A program made the position numbers and the translations under genes. The notes under the pieces are model-generated. The model saw only the letters and a list, made by a program, of their open reading frames with translations. It did not search any database and was not told the origin of the DNA. Source: Oceanisphaera profunda (GTDB taxonomy: Bacteria > Pseudomonadota > Gammaproteobacteria > Enterobacterales > Aeromonadaceae). Taken from it: a stretch of 64,000 bases of DNA. Shown in pieces: positions 36,434-44,742 of the stretch (position 1 is its first letter; every line of letters begins with the position of its first letter). The stretch covers positions 2,914,001 to 2,978,000 of the forward strand of contig NZ_CP021377.1 of NCBI RefSeq assembly GCF_002157895.1, in the 5' to 3' direction.

Positions 36434-37660
36434 ATGATGTCTCTTATTCCCATGACCTATGTGTGTGTGGTGTCTGAGCATAATCTGCCTAATCTAGAGG
36501 CCATATTATGCTACCGACCACAAACGGTGATTCTAATTGCCACGGCTAACTTTACTCAAGCCGCCAAGCGACTAAAGGATCAGCTGTTAGCGACACCGGA
36601 ATTTGCTCGGACTGCGGTGTTGCTGGCAGATACGGAGCATTTGGCGGGCAACACTTTGGCTAATAGTCAGCATTGGGTACAACATGCGTTAGTGCCTTTA
36701 TTGCAGCGTCATGCCACGCCTCATTTTTTAAATCTAACTGGTGGCACCAAACCATTGGCGGTTGCACTCTTGTATGGGCACGCTTGGCAAGAGTGCCATT
36801 ACAAAGCACTGGGTATTCAGGACATTGAGCGCTTTGTTATTACCGAGCGTGGGCCGCAGGTGCTCACCACTGCGAGCCCGCTGATGCCTACGGTCAGCAT
36901 TGAACAGGCCATTGGCTTATATTGCGAAGCACTCAATAACACCTCAAGTGCGCCTAGTGCCTTAGAGCAACAATTAGCCCAGCAACTGTGGCAAGGGCTA
37001 GTTAGCCAAGACGTAGGATTAGGCTCGTTGTTTGAGGTACTCAACCGAATTTGGTCTCTTGAACGGGAGGAGCCAAAATGGCAAAAAAAGGTGATAACAC
37101 TGCCATGGTCATCGTTTACCCATACTGCACATGTCACGCCTTGGCTTACAGCATTGCAACAACTGGGGGATCAGCACTTTTCATTTTCTGATCTCAGCGT
37201 TACTTTGCCAGGTAATGCAAGGGCCAATAGTAGGCAGCAGAAACAAGCCGCTCAGCTAAAAAGTTGGATCGCCGGTGGCTGGTTAGAAGACGTAGTCTAT
37301 AGCTGGCTGAGTGAACACATTCCTGCCTCACAACTGAGCATTAATCTGCAAACCCAAACCAGTGATGATCGTCATTCCCAGCGCGAAGCAGATATCTTGC
37401 TTTTGCATAAGGGCATTACTTGGGTGATGGAAATTAAAGCAGACTTACCGCCTAATCAAACGCTGCCCGATTTAGAAAATCAGCTGAGCAGCAGCGCCAA
37501 ACGGTATGGAAACACCAATAAAATATTATTTATTGGCCCAGAATTAAAAAATAAATTAGTAGGGAAAAATAACTTCGATAGCTTTAAAGGCCGTTGCAAA
37601 GGTAACCACGTCACCTTGTGTTATGACAAAGCCAGCCTATATAAAGCGCTAGGCGTGTAA
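36434..37660 (+). CDS. Card1/Can2-like CARF nuclease (DUF1887)
   Basis: This 408-residue protein is predicted to be a nuclease switched on by cyclic oligoadenylate from Cas10. The N-terminal CARF domain has a nucleotide-binding loop LTGGTKPLAVALL (101-113). The C-terminal PD-(D/E)XK domain has GGWLEDVV with Glu285, Asp320 in READILLLH, and the EIK motif at 333-335, so the catalytic set is intact. The family (Card1 or Can2) cleaves single-stranded RNA and/or DNA when activated. A TTG-free ATG-ATG start follows AAGGCGAA. It sits next to csx16, a likely signal-degrading partner. Confidence 0.88.
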   Translation: MMSLIPMTYVCVVSEHNLPNLEAILCYRPQTVILIATANFTQAAKRLKDQLLATPEFARTAVLLADTEHLAGNTLANSQHWVQHALVPLLQRHATPHFLNLTGGTKPLAVALLYGHAWQECHYKALGIQDIERFVITERGPQVLTTASPLMPTVSIEQAIGLYCEALNNTSSAPSALEQQLAQQLWQGLVSQDVGLGSLFEVLNRIWSLEREEPKWQKKVITLPWSSFTHTAHVTPWLTALQQLGDQHFSFSDLSVTLPGNARANSRQQKQAAQLKSWIAGGWLEDVVYSWLSEHIPASQLSINLQTQTSDDRHSQREADILLLHKGITWVMEIKADLPPNQTLPDLENQLSSSAKRYGNTNKILFIGPELKNKLVGKNNFDSFKGRCKGNHVTLCYDKASLYKALGV

Positions 37661-37685
37661 GAAAAATAGGCTGCTGGCCTAGCGC

Positions 37686-37695
37686 ACAAGCTTGT
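37686..37695 (+). promoter_or_regulatory. Island palindrome site 5, upstream of csx16
   Basis: ACAAGCTTGT lies 91 bp before csx16. It is the only site between Card1 and cas2 and would serve the four-gene csx16 unit. Confidence 0.65.
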
Positions 37696-37786
37696 ACTCA
37701 CAGTATTTAAGAGCTTGGTGGTTTATTCTGCTTTCCGTAATTGATAGCAGCTAACGGGCAGCGGATTTTTTTCTTGTGAGGTTATT

Positions 37787-38080
37787 ATGATTACCTATTT
37801 TATTACCCGTCATCCTGGTGCCTTGCAGTGGGCTAAACAAAAAAAGCTGCATTACGACGTGCATGTTGAGCATTTATTGTCGTTATCACTGCTTAACAAA
37901 GGTGATACCGTAGTTGGCACGCTGCCCATTAACTTGGTTTATCAAATCAACCAAAAAGGGGTGATTTACGTGCATTTATCTTTAGAAATACCGCCTGCGC
38001 TGCGTGGAGTAGAGCTAACGGCGGAGCAACTAGATAACTGTAAAGCCACCTTAGAAAGATATGAAGTAATAAAAAAATAA
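37787..38080 (+). CDS. csx16: CRISPR accessory protein Csx16
   Basis: The 97-residue protein matches the Csx16 (VVA1548, TIGR02620) family: FITRHPGALQWAKQK at the start, GDTVVGTLPINLVYQI, then YVHLSLEIPPALRGVELT. Members are found only with type III CRISPR systems; Csx16 belongs to the group proposed to degrade cyclic oligoadenylate, which would shut off Card1 and Csx1. It heads a unit with a TPR protein and two oxidoreductases. GTGAGG precedes the ATG. Confidence 0.9.
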   Translation: MITYFITRHPGALQWAKQKKLHYDVHVEHLLSLSLLNKGDTVVGTLPINLVYQINQKGVIYVHLSLEIPPALRGVELTAEQLDNCKATLERYEVIKK

Positions 38081-38117
38081 TATTCACAAAGCGTGCCTGT
38101 CGAACAAGGTCATATTA

Positions 38118-39281
38118 ATGTCACAAAATAACTACCAGTTTGCCTACCATGTGAGCCAGATAGCGAAGCAACTCTCTCTTGGTCAAACTTCTAAAATTAA
38201 AGAGTATGTCGCCAGTTTAGATGCCGCGACCCAAGAGCAGCTTAGCCCTTGGCTGGCTTATGTTTTGTTAAATGAGAGCGTCGGTCAAACATGCGATAAA
38301 AATACCTCATTAAAAGATTATGAAGCCTGTACTCAAGGCTGGACCGCTTATTACCAACATGACTACTTGCAAGCACATCAATTTTTTACGCAAGCCATTC
38401 AGCAAGATAATTGGCAGCACTATGCCCTAAATAGCGCACTCGGTTTAGCTAAGGTATATACCCGCACCGGCCATTGGCAGGCGGCGCGAGATTGGTGCTT
38501 GTACTATTTAAGCTTGGCACGCCAAGAGACTTATCATTTTGAAGTAGCCAAAGGTTACGGCGCGTTGGCCGAAATTTTCTTAAGGGCTTCTTGCGCGAAT
38601 GAAGCGCTCGCTTGCTTTCAAACCGCCTACCACTTAATGCCATTAGGGCAGGGCCAACAGGCCAAGCAATATAACTTTATGGCCTCGGCATTATTGCGTA
38701 ATAAAGAAGCGCTAAGAGCAGAAGTGTTGTTGCATACCAGCCGCCAAATTAGCCGTAATCAGTTAGATTTAGACCCGAATAATCAAGATGCGTTGGCCAG
38801 CTTATGCCACAGCACGCTGCGTTTTTATTATTTAAATATATCGAATCATGAAGGCTACGAACCCGCAGAGGTCAATGCTGACGATGCTCAGCTAATGACA
38901 CAAATTAGCGACTGCAATCGTTTAACCAGTGTCCCTTTAGGTTTGCTGCAGGTCGCCAAAGGCATTGCTTGTTTAGCGCAAGATTTAGGGCAAGCGCAGG
39001 CGCACTTTACACAAGCCATGCACCACTTTGGCCCCAAGCTGGTGATGGAATACCAATGGGCGGCACGTTTAAAAGCCAGTTGTATTGCAACTGCCACAGA
39101 CCAAGGCGTAGCAGAAATGATGGCGCTATTTGAATTGCAGCCCATACAGCCACCGGTGTTTGCAGTGGTTGCGGATGCCACTTGGCAAAAAGTACCGCTG
39201 CATAATCACGGTTTCTTGCCTTTAACCACGGCGCAAACGCCTGAGCAACTCGCTGCATTATGGATGCTGTTTTTTATCTAA
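38118..39281 (+). CDS. TPR-like helical protein
   Basis: The 387-residue all-helical protein has TPR-like helix pairs, such as GLAKVYTRTGHWQAARDWC (about 115-133) and ALAEIFLRASCANEALACF. It has no catalytic motif or membrane segment. It lies 37 bp after csx16 and 18 bp before an SDR gene. The build recalls the second half of the 888-residue protein upstream, though I could not align them by eye. Likely a scaffold or adaptor. Confidence 0.65.
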   Translation: MSQNNYQFAYHVSQIAKQLSLGQTSKIKEYVASLDAATQEQLSPWLAYVLLNESVGQTCDKNTSLKDYEACTQGWTAYYQHDYLQAHQFFTQAIQQDNWQHYALNSALGLAKVYTRTGHWQAARDWCLYYLSLARQETYHFEVAKGYGALAEIFLRASCANEALACFQTAYHLMPLGQGQQAKQYNFMASALLRNKEALRAEVLLHTSRQISRNQLDLDPNNQDALASLCHSTLRFYYLNISNHEGYEPAEVNADDAQLMTQISDCNRLTSVPLGLLQVAKGIACLAQDLGQAQAHFTQAMHHFGPKLVMEYQWAARLKASCIATATDQGVAEMMALFELQPIQPPVFAVVADATWQKVPLHNHGFLPLTTAQTPEQLAALWMLFFI

Positions 39282-39299
39282 ATTTTAAGGGGAAATTCC

Positions 39300-40031
39300 A
39301 TGCAAACGCCACAACCTAAAAACCAAACCGTAATTGTTACCGGTGCCGCCGGTGGCATGGGCCGTGCCTGTTGTCAGTACTTTAGCCAGTTAGGCTGGCA
39401 GGTATTAGCCATAGACCGCAACCAAGAGCGCTTGCCTGCGTTAGCGTCTGCCACTATTACCACCTTAAATATCGACATTGCCGATGCAAAGCTGATTAGC
39501 GCGCTGCACGATAAGTTGGCCACACTGCCTCCGGTGTGGGGCTTGGTAAATTTGGCGGGCATTTCTCAAGGCGACAGTATAGAGCAGTTGACTGATGAAG
39601 ATTGGCAGCGCTCATTTGATGTGAACGTGACGCCAGCTTATCGCCTCACTCAAGCCGTGGCCCCACTGATGCAAAAAAATGGCGGCGGCAGCATAGTGAA
39701 CGTCAGCTCCCCCGTGGGTTACATCGGTGCGAGAAAACCCAGCTACGCTGCCAGTAAGGCTGCTCTGCATGGGTTAACCGTGAGCTGCGCACGCAACTTA
39801 GGCGAGCATCAAATACGCGTTAACCTACTCTTGCCCGGCACTACCATAACCGAAATGACCAAAGACTGGAGCCAAGAGCGCCAAGACGCCATCGCCCAAG
39901 AGAGCCTACTAAAGCGGCTATGTACCCCTCAAGAGATTGCCGAAGGCATCGCGTTTTTATTAGGCGAGCACAGCCGTTATATGTCGGGCAGTGTGTTAGA
40001 TATGACCTGTGGCAGTATGTGGGGACACTAA
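39300..40031 (+). CDS. SDR-family oxidoreductase
   Basis: This classical short-chain dehydrogenase has 243 residues. The cofactor site is VTGAAGGMGRA (14-24), the NAG-like motif is VNLAGIS, and the catalytic set is Ser in VSSPVGYIG with Tyr-x3-Lys in YAASKAA. The acidic-type residue at the end of strand 2 is AIDRN, which favours NAD(H). It overlaps none of its neighbours but lies one base from the Gfo/Idh gene. Substrate unknown. Such pairs of oxidoreductases are unusual inside a CRISPR locus. Confidence 0.88.
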   Translation: MQTPQPKNQTVIVTGAAGGMGRACCQYFSQLGWQVLAIDRNQERLPALASATITTLNIDIADAKLISALHDKLATLPPVWGLVNLAGISQGDSIEQLTDEDWQRSFDVNVTPAYRLTQAVAPLMQKNGGGSIVNVSSPVGYIGARKPSYAASKAALHGLTVSCARNLGEHQIRVNLLLPGTTITEMTKDWSQERQDAIAQESLLKRLCTPQEIAEGIAFLLGEHSRYMSGSVLDMTCGSMWGH

Positions 40032-40032
40032 A

Positions 40033-41058
40033 ATGCAAGTAACTACCAAGCCAAACACCGCTAAAATTCAGTGCGCCATTCTCGGCCTCGGTAATCAAGC
40101 ATTTGAACACCTGCAGGCCTGTATTGATCACCCCGATATTACGATTGTGGCGGGCATTGAAAGAGACCCCAGCATTTGGCATAAAGCCGAACACGCGTTT
40201 CCCAGTTTAGACCTGCAATGCTTTAGCGATCTTGATGCGCTTAAAGCCAGCGATTTGGTGATTGATGCCTTTATTTTGGCGTTACCACATCACATTTACC
40301 AAGGTATTTGGCCAAGCCTAATGCAGTGGGGCAAGCCGCTGCTAAAAGAAAAGCCGCTTGGGCGAGATTATCAAGAAGCCAAGCACTTTATGCAGCAATC
40401 CAAAGCTGCAGACTGTGGTTTGCAAACGGCAATTCAACGTCGCCAACATCCTAGCTATCAGTTTTTAGCCCGCTATTTAAAAGAGCACAAACTAACACCC
40501 ACCGAAGTGCATGCTCATTTGCACTTAGGTAAAGGCCAAGCGGTACCCAGTGCTGAGTTTGATTTAGGCTGGCGCGGAGACCGCAGCCAAGCCGGTGGCG
40601 GTGCCTTGTTGGATGCGGGTTATCATTTAATCGATTTGGTGCAGTTTTTAATTGGTGATTTTGAAGTGATTTCATCTACCATGTGGCATGGCAGTCAAGC
40701 CGATAACGGTCAAGACATAGAAGACCGCAGCTGGCTAACGGGCTGTTCCAGTGACACTTGGTTGATGATTGATACTTGGGTAAAAGGCGAGAGTAATCAT
40801 AAAGGCGGATATTTAAAATCCGAAAAAGTGATCTTACAAACCCACCAAGGCGTGTTGTCGGCCAACCGAGAAGGCGTATGGTTAAATGAACAACAACTGT
40901 TTAGTAGTGATCGCGAATGGCAACATGCCATGCGCCAACAACTGGCAGATTTTGCCAAAAGCATCATCACGGATAACTGGCACAACGACGTAATTTGGGA
41001 TCAACTGCCCGCCATGCGCAAGATAGAAGAAGCCTACCGTCTTTCTTCACGTTATTAA
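40033..41058 (+). CDS. Gfo/Idh/MocA-family oxidoreductase
   Basis: The 341-residue NAD(P)-dependent oxidoreductase has an N-terminal Rossmann site ILGLGNQAFEHLQA and the family motif KEKPLGRDY with the catalytic Lys. The C-terminal half has GGGALLDAGYHLIDLVQF with the His and Asp. Family members oxidise or reduce sugars and cyclitols. I chose the ATG at 40033, one base past the SDR stop codon, as GGGGACAC precedes it. Function in this setting is unknown. Confidence 0.85.
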   Translation: MQVTTKPNTAKIQCAILGLGNQAFEHLQACIDHPDITIVAGIERDPSIWHKAEHAFPSLDLQCFSDLDALKASDLVIDAFILALPHHIYQGIWPSLMQWGKPLLKEKPLGRDYQEAKHFMQQSKAADCGLQTAIQRRQHPSYQFLARYLKEHKLTPTEVHAHLHLGKGQAVPSAEFDLGWRGDRSQAGGGALLDAGYHLIDLVQFLIGDFEVISSTMWHGSQADNGQDIEDRSWLTGCSSDTWLMIDTWVKGESNHKGGYLKSEKVILQTHQGVLSANREGVWLNEQQLFSSDREWQHAMRQQLADFAKSIITDNWHNDVIWDQLPAMRKIEEAYRLSSRY

Positions 41059-41127
41059 TGATTAACCTAAGCGCACGTCAGCAGTAAAAGTGAGGGGCGC
41101 GACCGTTTAAAGCCGCGTGCTCATCTT

Positions 41128-41155
41128 ATTCCCATGTTTGTGCATGGGAATATAT
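41128..41155 (+). terminator. Hairpin after the csx16 operon
   Basis: ATTCCCATG (41128-41136) pairs with CATGGGAAT (41143-41151), followed by AT-rich DNA. It probably ends the csx16-TPR-SDR-Gfo unit before the cas2 promoter. Confidence 0.5.
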
Positions 41156-41185
41156 AATATTTAGCATGAATTTAATTATATCTGC

Positions 41186-41195
41186 ACAAGCTTGT
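41186..41195 (+). promoter_or_regulatory. Island palindrome site 6, upstream of the adaptation genes
   Basis: ACAAGCTTGT lies 59 bp before the first cas2 gene. Confidence 0.65.
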
Positions 41196-41254
41196 ATCAC
41201 TCACGATTATTTTATTTTCGCATACAGTATAACTTCTTGCTTAGGAGTAAGTGT

Positions 41255-41521
41255 ATGCAACCTTATATTGCTTGTTATGATATTAGTTGTTCGCGGTTAC
41301 GTAAGCGTGCATTAACCGAATTGTTAGATATCAGCCACAGCCGTCAATATTCAGTATTTGAATGTAACTTGACGGAACTTCAGGCCCAAACACTTAAAGA
41401 CAAACTATCGTCATTATTAGAACCTGGCGATAGCTTTATGTTGTTCAAGGCTAGATCTTCGCCCGCCATTAGGCTAGGTGCTGTTTATGTTGATTTACTA
41501 GATATCGGCTACTTGGGGTAA
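41255..41521 (+). CDS. cas2: Cas2, first copy
   Basis: The 88-residue protein has the Cas2 ferredoxin-like fold: YIACYDISCSRLRKRALTELL carries the metal Asp of the first strand, then SRQYSVFECNLT and a C-terminal strand. TTAGGAG precedes the ATG. The upstream extension of the frame has no ribosome site. It is followed 5 bp later by cas1. Only distant resemblance to the second Cas2 beyond cas1. Confidence 0.88.
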   Translation: MQPYIACYDISCSRLRKRALTELLDISHSRQYSVFECNLTELQAQTLKDKLSSLLEPGDSFMLFKARSSPAIRLGAVYVDLLDIGYLG

Positions 41522-41526
41522 AAATC

Positions 41527-42504
41527 ATGATGGATACCTTGTTTATTGATCGCAAAGACTCAACATTAACCGTTGAAAGTAAACACCTAGTTATTCGCCA
41601 CCCAGCACAGCGGCAACTCATAACCGCACCACTTGCACAGCTACGCTCAGTGATAGTGGCCGCTGAAGTCGTGATGAACAGTAAGTTGCTGTGGCAGTTA
41701 TCTGCACACCAAGTTAATTTAGTGGTGCTACACCCAAGAGAAGCCAAGTTTAGTGCGCAACTCTTCGCCAATGGCCAACATGGCAACATTCAGCGCCGTT
41801 TAGGCCAATATCGATTAAGCCAACAGTTACCGCAAAACACCTTGTTGGCCAATAGGTTGGTGGCCAGTCGCTTATTAGGTATGAGTCGATTACTGCAGCA
41901 GGCACTGATTAAAAGGCCTGATTTGCGCTTACCATTATTGTTGGCAAGCACCCGCCAACGCAAACAGCGGCAACAATTGCTTCATGAGCCGTTGTCTATT
42001 CCCAGCTTGCTGGGGGTTGAGGGCAGTGCCACCGCGGGCTACTTTGATGTTTGGGGGCAATTACTGCCCAGAGAACTCGCTTTTTCTGGCCGTAAACGAC
42101 GCCCGCCACCGGACCCTGTTAATGTGGCGCTCTCATTGGGCTTTACCTTGCTGACTAATGAGCTGAGCAAGCAACTGGTAGCAAAAGGACTGGAGCCTAT
42201 GTTGGGCTTTTATCATCAACCCAGTTATGGCCGCGATTCTTTAGCTTGTGATGTATGTGAAATATTTCGCCATCGCGTTGAAGGCTGGGTATGGCGACTA
42301 TTTGCTGAACAAACACTGACGTTGGAACACTTTGGCCAGCAAGAGCCGGCTTGTATATTAAATAAGACCGGCAGGGCAGTGTTTTATCGAGAGTGGTATA
42401 AGTTTCGTAGTAAGCAATTGTCTTCAATGCGCCGTATAGTCCGTTTGTTTGTGCGCTATATAGAGCACAGAGAAGCCTTATTTGAACGTGATAGCCATGA
42501 GTAA
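41527..42504 (+). CDS. cas1: Cas1 integrase
   Basis: The 325-residue protein joins with Cas2 to insert spacers at the leader end of arrays. The catalytic Glu lies in LLGVEGSATAGYF, and the His in LGFYHQPSYGRDSLACDVCE with the third acidic residue. The N-terminal beta domain (TLFIDRKDSTLTVES) is present. The sequence fits a type III-associated Cas1 rather than the longer RT-fused forms; no reverse transcriptase is attached. It lies between two cas2 genes and overlaps the second by 8 bp. Confidence 0.95.
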   Translation: MMDTLFIDRKDSTLTVESKHLVIRHPAQRQLITAPLAQLRSVIVAAEVVMNSKLLWQLSAHQVNLVVLHPREAKFSAQLFANGQHGNIQRRLGQYRLSQQLPQNTLLANRLVASRLLGMSRLLQQALIKRPDLRLPLLLASTRQRKQRQQLLHEPLSIPSLLGVEGSATAGYFDVWGQLLPRELAFSGRKRRPPPDPVNVALSLGFTLLTNELSKQLVAKGLEPMLGFYHQPSYGRDSLACDVCEIFRHRVEGWVWRLFAEQTLTLEHFGQQEPACILNKTGRAVFYREWYKFRSKQLSSMRRIVRLFVRYIEHREALFERDSHE

Positions 42505-42778
42505 GAGGCATTATTTAATTTGTTACGATATTCGCCAACCTCGTCGCTTGCAGCGTATTCATAAGTGGTTAACAAAACACGCGACGGCGCTGCAGTATTC
42601 GGTGTTTTTAGCTAACTTGAATAAGGCTGAGCTAAACCAAGTGCGCCAAGGGTTACAAAAATTGATGGAAGAGAGTGAAGACGATGTACGTATCTTTGCG
42701 GTGCAAGCCCCCGAACACGCCTTTATCATCGGCAAGCCGCTTCGCTTTTGTGCGGCTGGGCTAGTATTTGTGCATTAG
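42497..42778 (+). CDS. cas2: Cas2, second copy
   Basis: The 93-residue protein starts MSKRHYLICYDIRQPRRL with the catalytic-type Asp. It continues with LQYSVFLANLN and EDDVRIFAVQAP. It overlaps the end of cas1 by 8 bp, so translation is coupled. Its C-terminal half is nearly the same as the cas2 fragment at 45975-46166. The 120 bp after it resemble the DNA after that fragment, so cas2, leader and array were once duplicated as a unit. Confidence 0.92.
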   Translation: MSKRHYLICYDIRQPRRLQRIHKWLTKHATALQYSVFLANLNKAELNQVRQGLQKLMEESEDDVRIFAVQAPEHAFIIGKPLRFCAAGLVFVH

Positions 42779-42899
42779 TTAAAAAAATCAACCACATAGG
42801 CTTTACTTGGCAATGCTTATCTTAGACAATACGCGCTAAGCATTGCTCTTTAATAACTCGCTGTGTTTTTTATCGTGATGCTGTAACAAGTTAACGAGG

Positions 42900-43013
42900 C
42901 AGTCATTGATGAGCAATAATAGGGACTCGATCGAACAGCGCTTTTTAGATTTAACAATCTTCAATAAAGGCCTCTGTAAGTGTTTGATTGTAAAGCGGTT
43001 AAAACGCTCTGCC
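42900..43013 (+). promoter_or_regulatory. Leader of CRISPR array 2
   Basis: This AT-rich leader shares ACTCGATCGAACAGCGCTTT and TTTAGATTTAACAAT with the leaders of arrays 3 and 4. Its last ~60 bp are the same as in the leader of array 1. It directly abuts the first repeat. Confidence 0.85.
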
Positions 43014-44174
43014 CTCTGAACCCAGCCCTGATTTAAAAGGGATTAAGACCAATGAGTGCGGGCAATAAACAGCCTTTCCCACGTCCTCTGAACCCAGCCC
43101 TGATTTAAAAGGGATTAAGACTCTGACAATCTTGGGCACCGAATTCCTTGCTGATCTCTGAACCCAGCCCTGATTTAAAAGGGATTAAGACCCTCGGCTT
43201 CTTTGCGCGTTTGAGCATGCAAGTGCTCTGAACCCAGCCCTGATTTAAAAGGGATTAAGACTACAAGGCCCGTCATCGGGGCCACAGGAGGTGTTCTCTG
43301 AACCCAGCCCTGATTTAAAAGGGATTAAGACAGCGGAATCTAAGCTAGCTGAGTTCTGCCACATTCTCTGAACCCAGCCCTGATTTAAAAGGGATTAAGA
43401 CTCAATGGTCATGACGTTGCCGTGCTTCTCCCACAACCTCTGAACCCAGCCCTGATTTAAAAGGGATTAAGACCTGTTCAGGAATCACCCCCATGTTAGC
43501 TGTCATTCCTCTGAACCCAGCCCTGATTTAAAAGGGATTAAGACGTTGGGGTAGCGCTTTAATTGCTCGTCCAATTCTCTCTGAACCCAGCCCTGATTTA
43601 AAAGGGATTAAGACACTTAAATCTGGCGGCATAGATAAACTTAAATCTCTGAACCCAGCCCTGATTTAAAAGGGATTAAGACGGTAAACCGGCCAAGACC
43701 AGCGCCACCGAGCAACTCTGAACTCAGCCCTGATTTAAAAGGGATTAAGACTAAGTCCGGTATGTTGCATGTCGAACAGTCGGTCGACTCTGAACCCAGC
43801 CCTGATTTAAAAGGGATTAAGACTGTCTGAGGCTGGCACCCACAGCAGGGTATCTTCTCTGAACTCAGCCCTGATTTAAAAGGGATTAAGACAACATCAC
43901 ATGGCCGATGTACTTGAAGTGGTCATGCTCTGAACCCAGCCCTGATTTAAAAGGGATTAAGACAACATCACATGGCCGATGTACTTGAAGTGGTCATGCT
44001 CTGAACCCAGCCCTGATTTAAAAGGGATTAAGACATACTTGTAGATGTCGTTATATCCGACTGAATTGCTCTGAACCCAGCCCTGATTTGAAAGGGATTA
44101 AGACTTCTTGGGACTGAAGCCAGAGGTATATGTCTCCACTCTGAACTCAGCCCTGATTTAAAAGGGATTAAGAC
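43014..44174 (+). CRISPR. CRISPR array 2 (17 repeats, 16 spacers)
   Basis: The 36-bp type A repeat starts CTCTGAACCCAG and ends GGGATTAAGAC. Repeats start at 43014, 43086, 43156, 43226, 43296, 43366, 43438, 43509, 43579, 43647, 43716, 43788, 43857, 43928, 43999, 44069 and 44139. Spacers are 32-36 bp. The spacer at 43893-43927 recurs exactly at 43964-43998. Some late repeats carry AACTCAG or a G change, showing age. After the last repeat a 32-bp spacer-like piece runs straight into a dispersed repeat element, so the old end was probably cut off. Confidence 0.98.
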
Positions 44175-44206
44175 CCTTCATCACCAGCTCGAGTGTCTGT
44201 GTAGTG

Positions 44207-44540
44207 TTATTATTCAGCCTGCGGTGAAATGCGAGCACAAGTGTTCGCCTACCAGTACCAAAGCTAAGAACGAGATCCTGACGTGCGTCAGGAAGACGGC
44301 ATAAGGGAAAAGCCTTAAATGCACTGGCCGGTCCACCCTCTACAGTGAGTTTAAGCTTGGTTTACAGCGTGTCGCTTCGCGCCACCCGCCGAATAAATTG
44401 GCGGCTACATTGTTTAGCTCGGTGCTACTTTTATTGTTCCGCCTTCGGCGAAATGCGAGAGCAAGCGTTCGCCTACCAGTGCCAAATCCTAGAGCGAGAT
44501 CCTGACGTGCGTCAGGAAGACGGCATAAGGGATAATCCTA
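44207..44540. repeat. Two array-end repeat elements around an inverted repeat copy
   Basis: The element with AATGCGAG...TCGCCTACCAGT and the CCTGACGTGCGTCAGG hairpin occurs at about 44213-44310 and 44432-44535. It is the unit that is tandemly repeated at 47381-47990. Between the copies, 44325-44408 is the inverted partner of 24604-24692. From here to csx1 nothing else is seen, and no ACAAGCTTGY site precedes csx1. Confidence 0.75.
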
Positions 44541-44742
44541 AAACAAACCTGCATATATTTTTAGCCCGTTTATTCAGACTATTTATTTAGCTCGGCGCTG
44601 CCTTGTAACTGTATTTTATAAGGGATATTTTTAATGAGCGCAGGCTCGCTTTAGTTGTGATCTTTAAGCGAATGGCGGGCAGGTATATGATGAGTATTAC
44701 TGCGCAGCGGGTCATTCAATAATAGGCATCAAGGAAGAGAAT

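Noticed and set aside
41527-42504. Reverse transcriptase fused to Cas1
   Set aside because: The Cas1 protein is of normal length and has no YxDD motif or extra domain.
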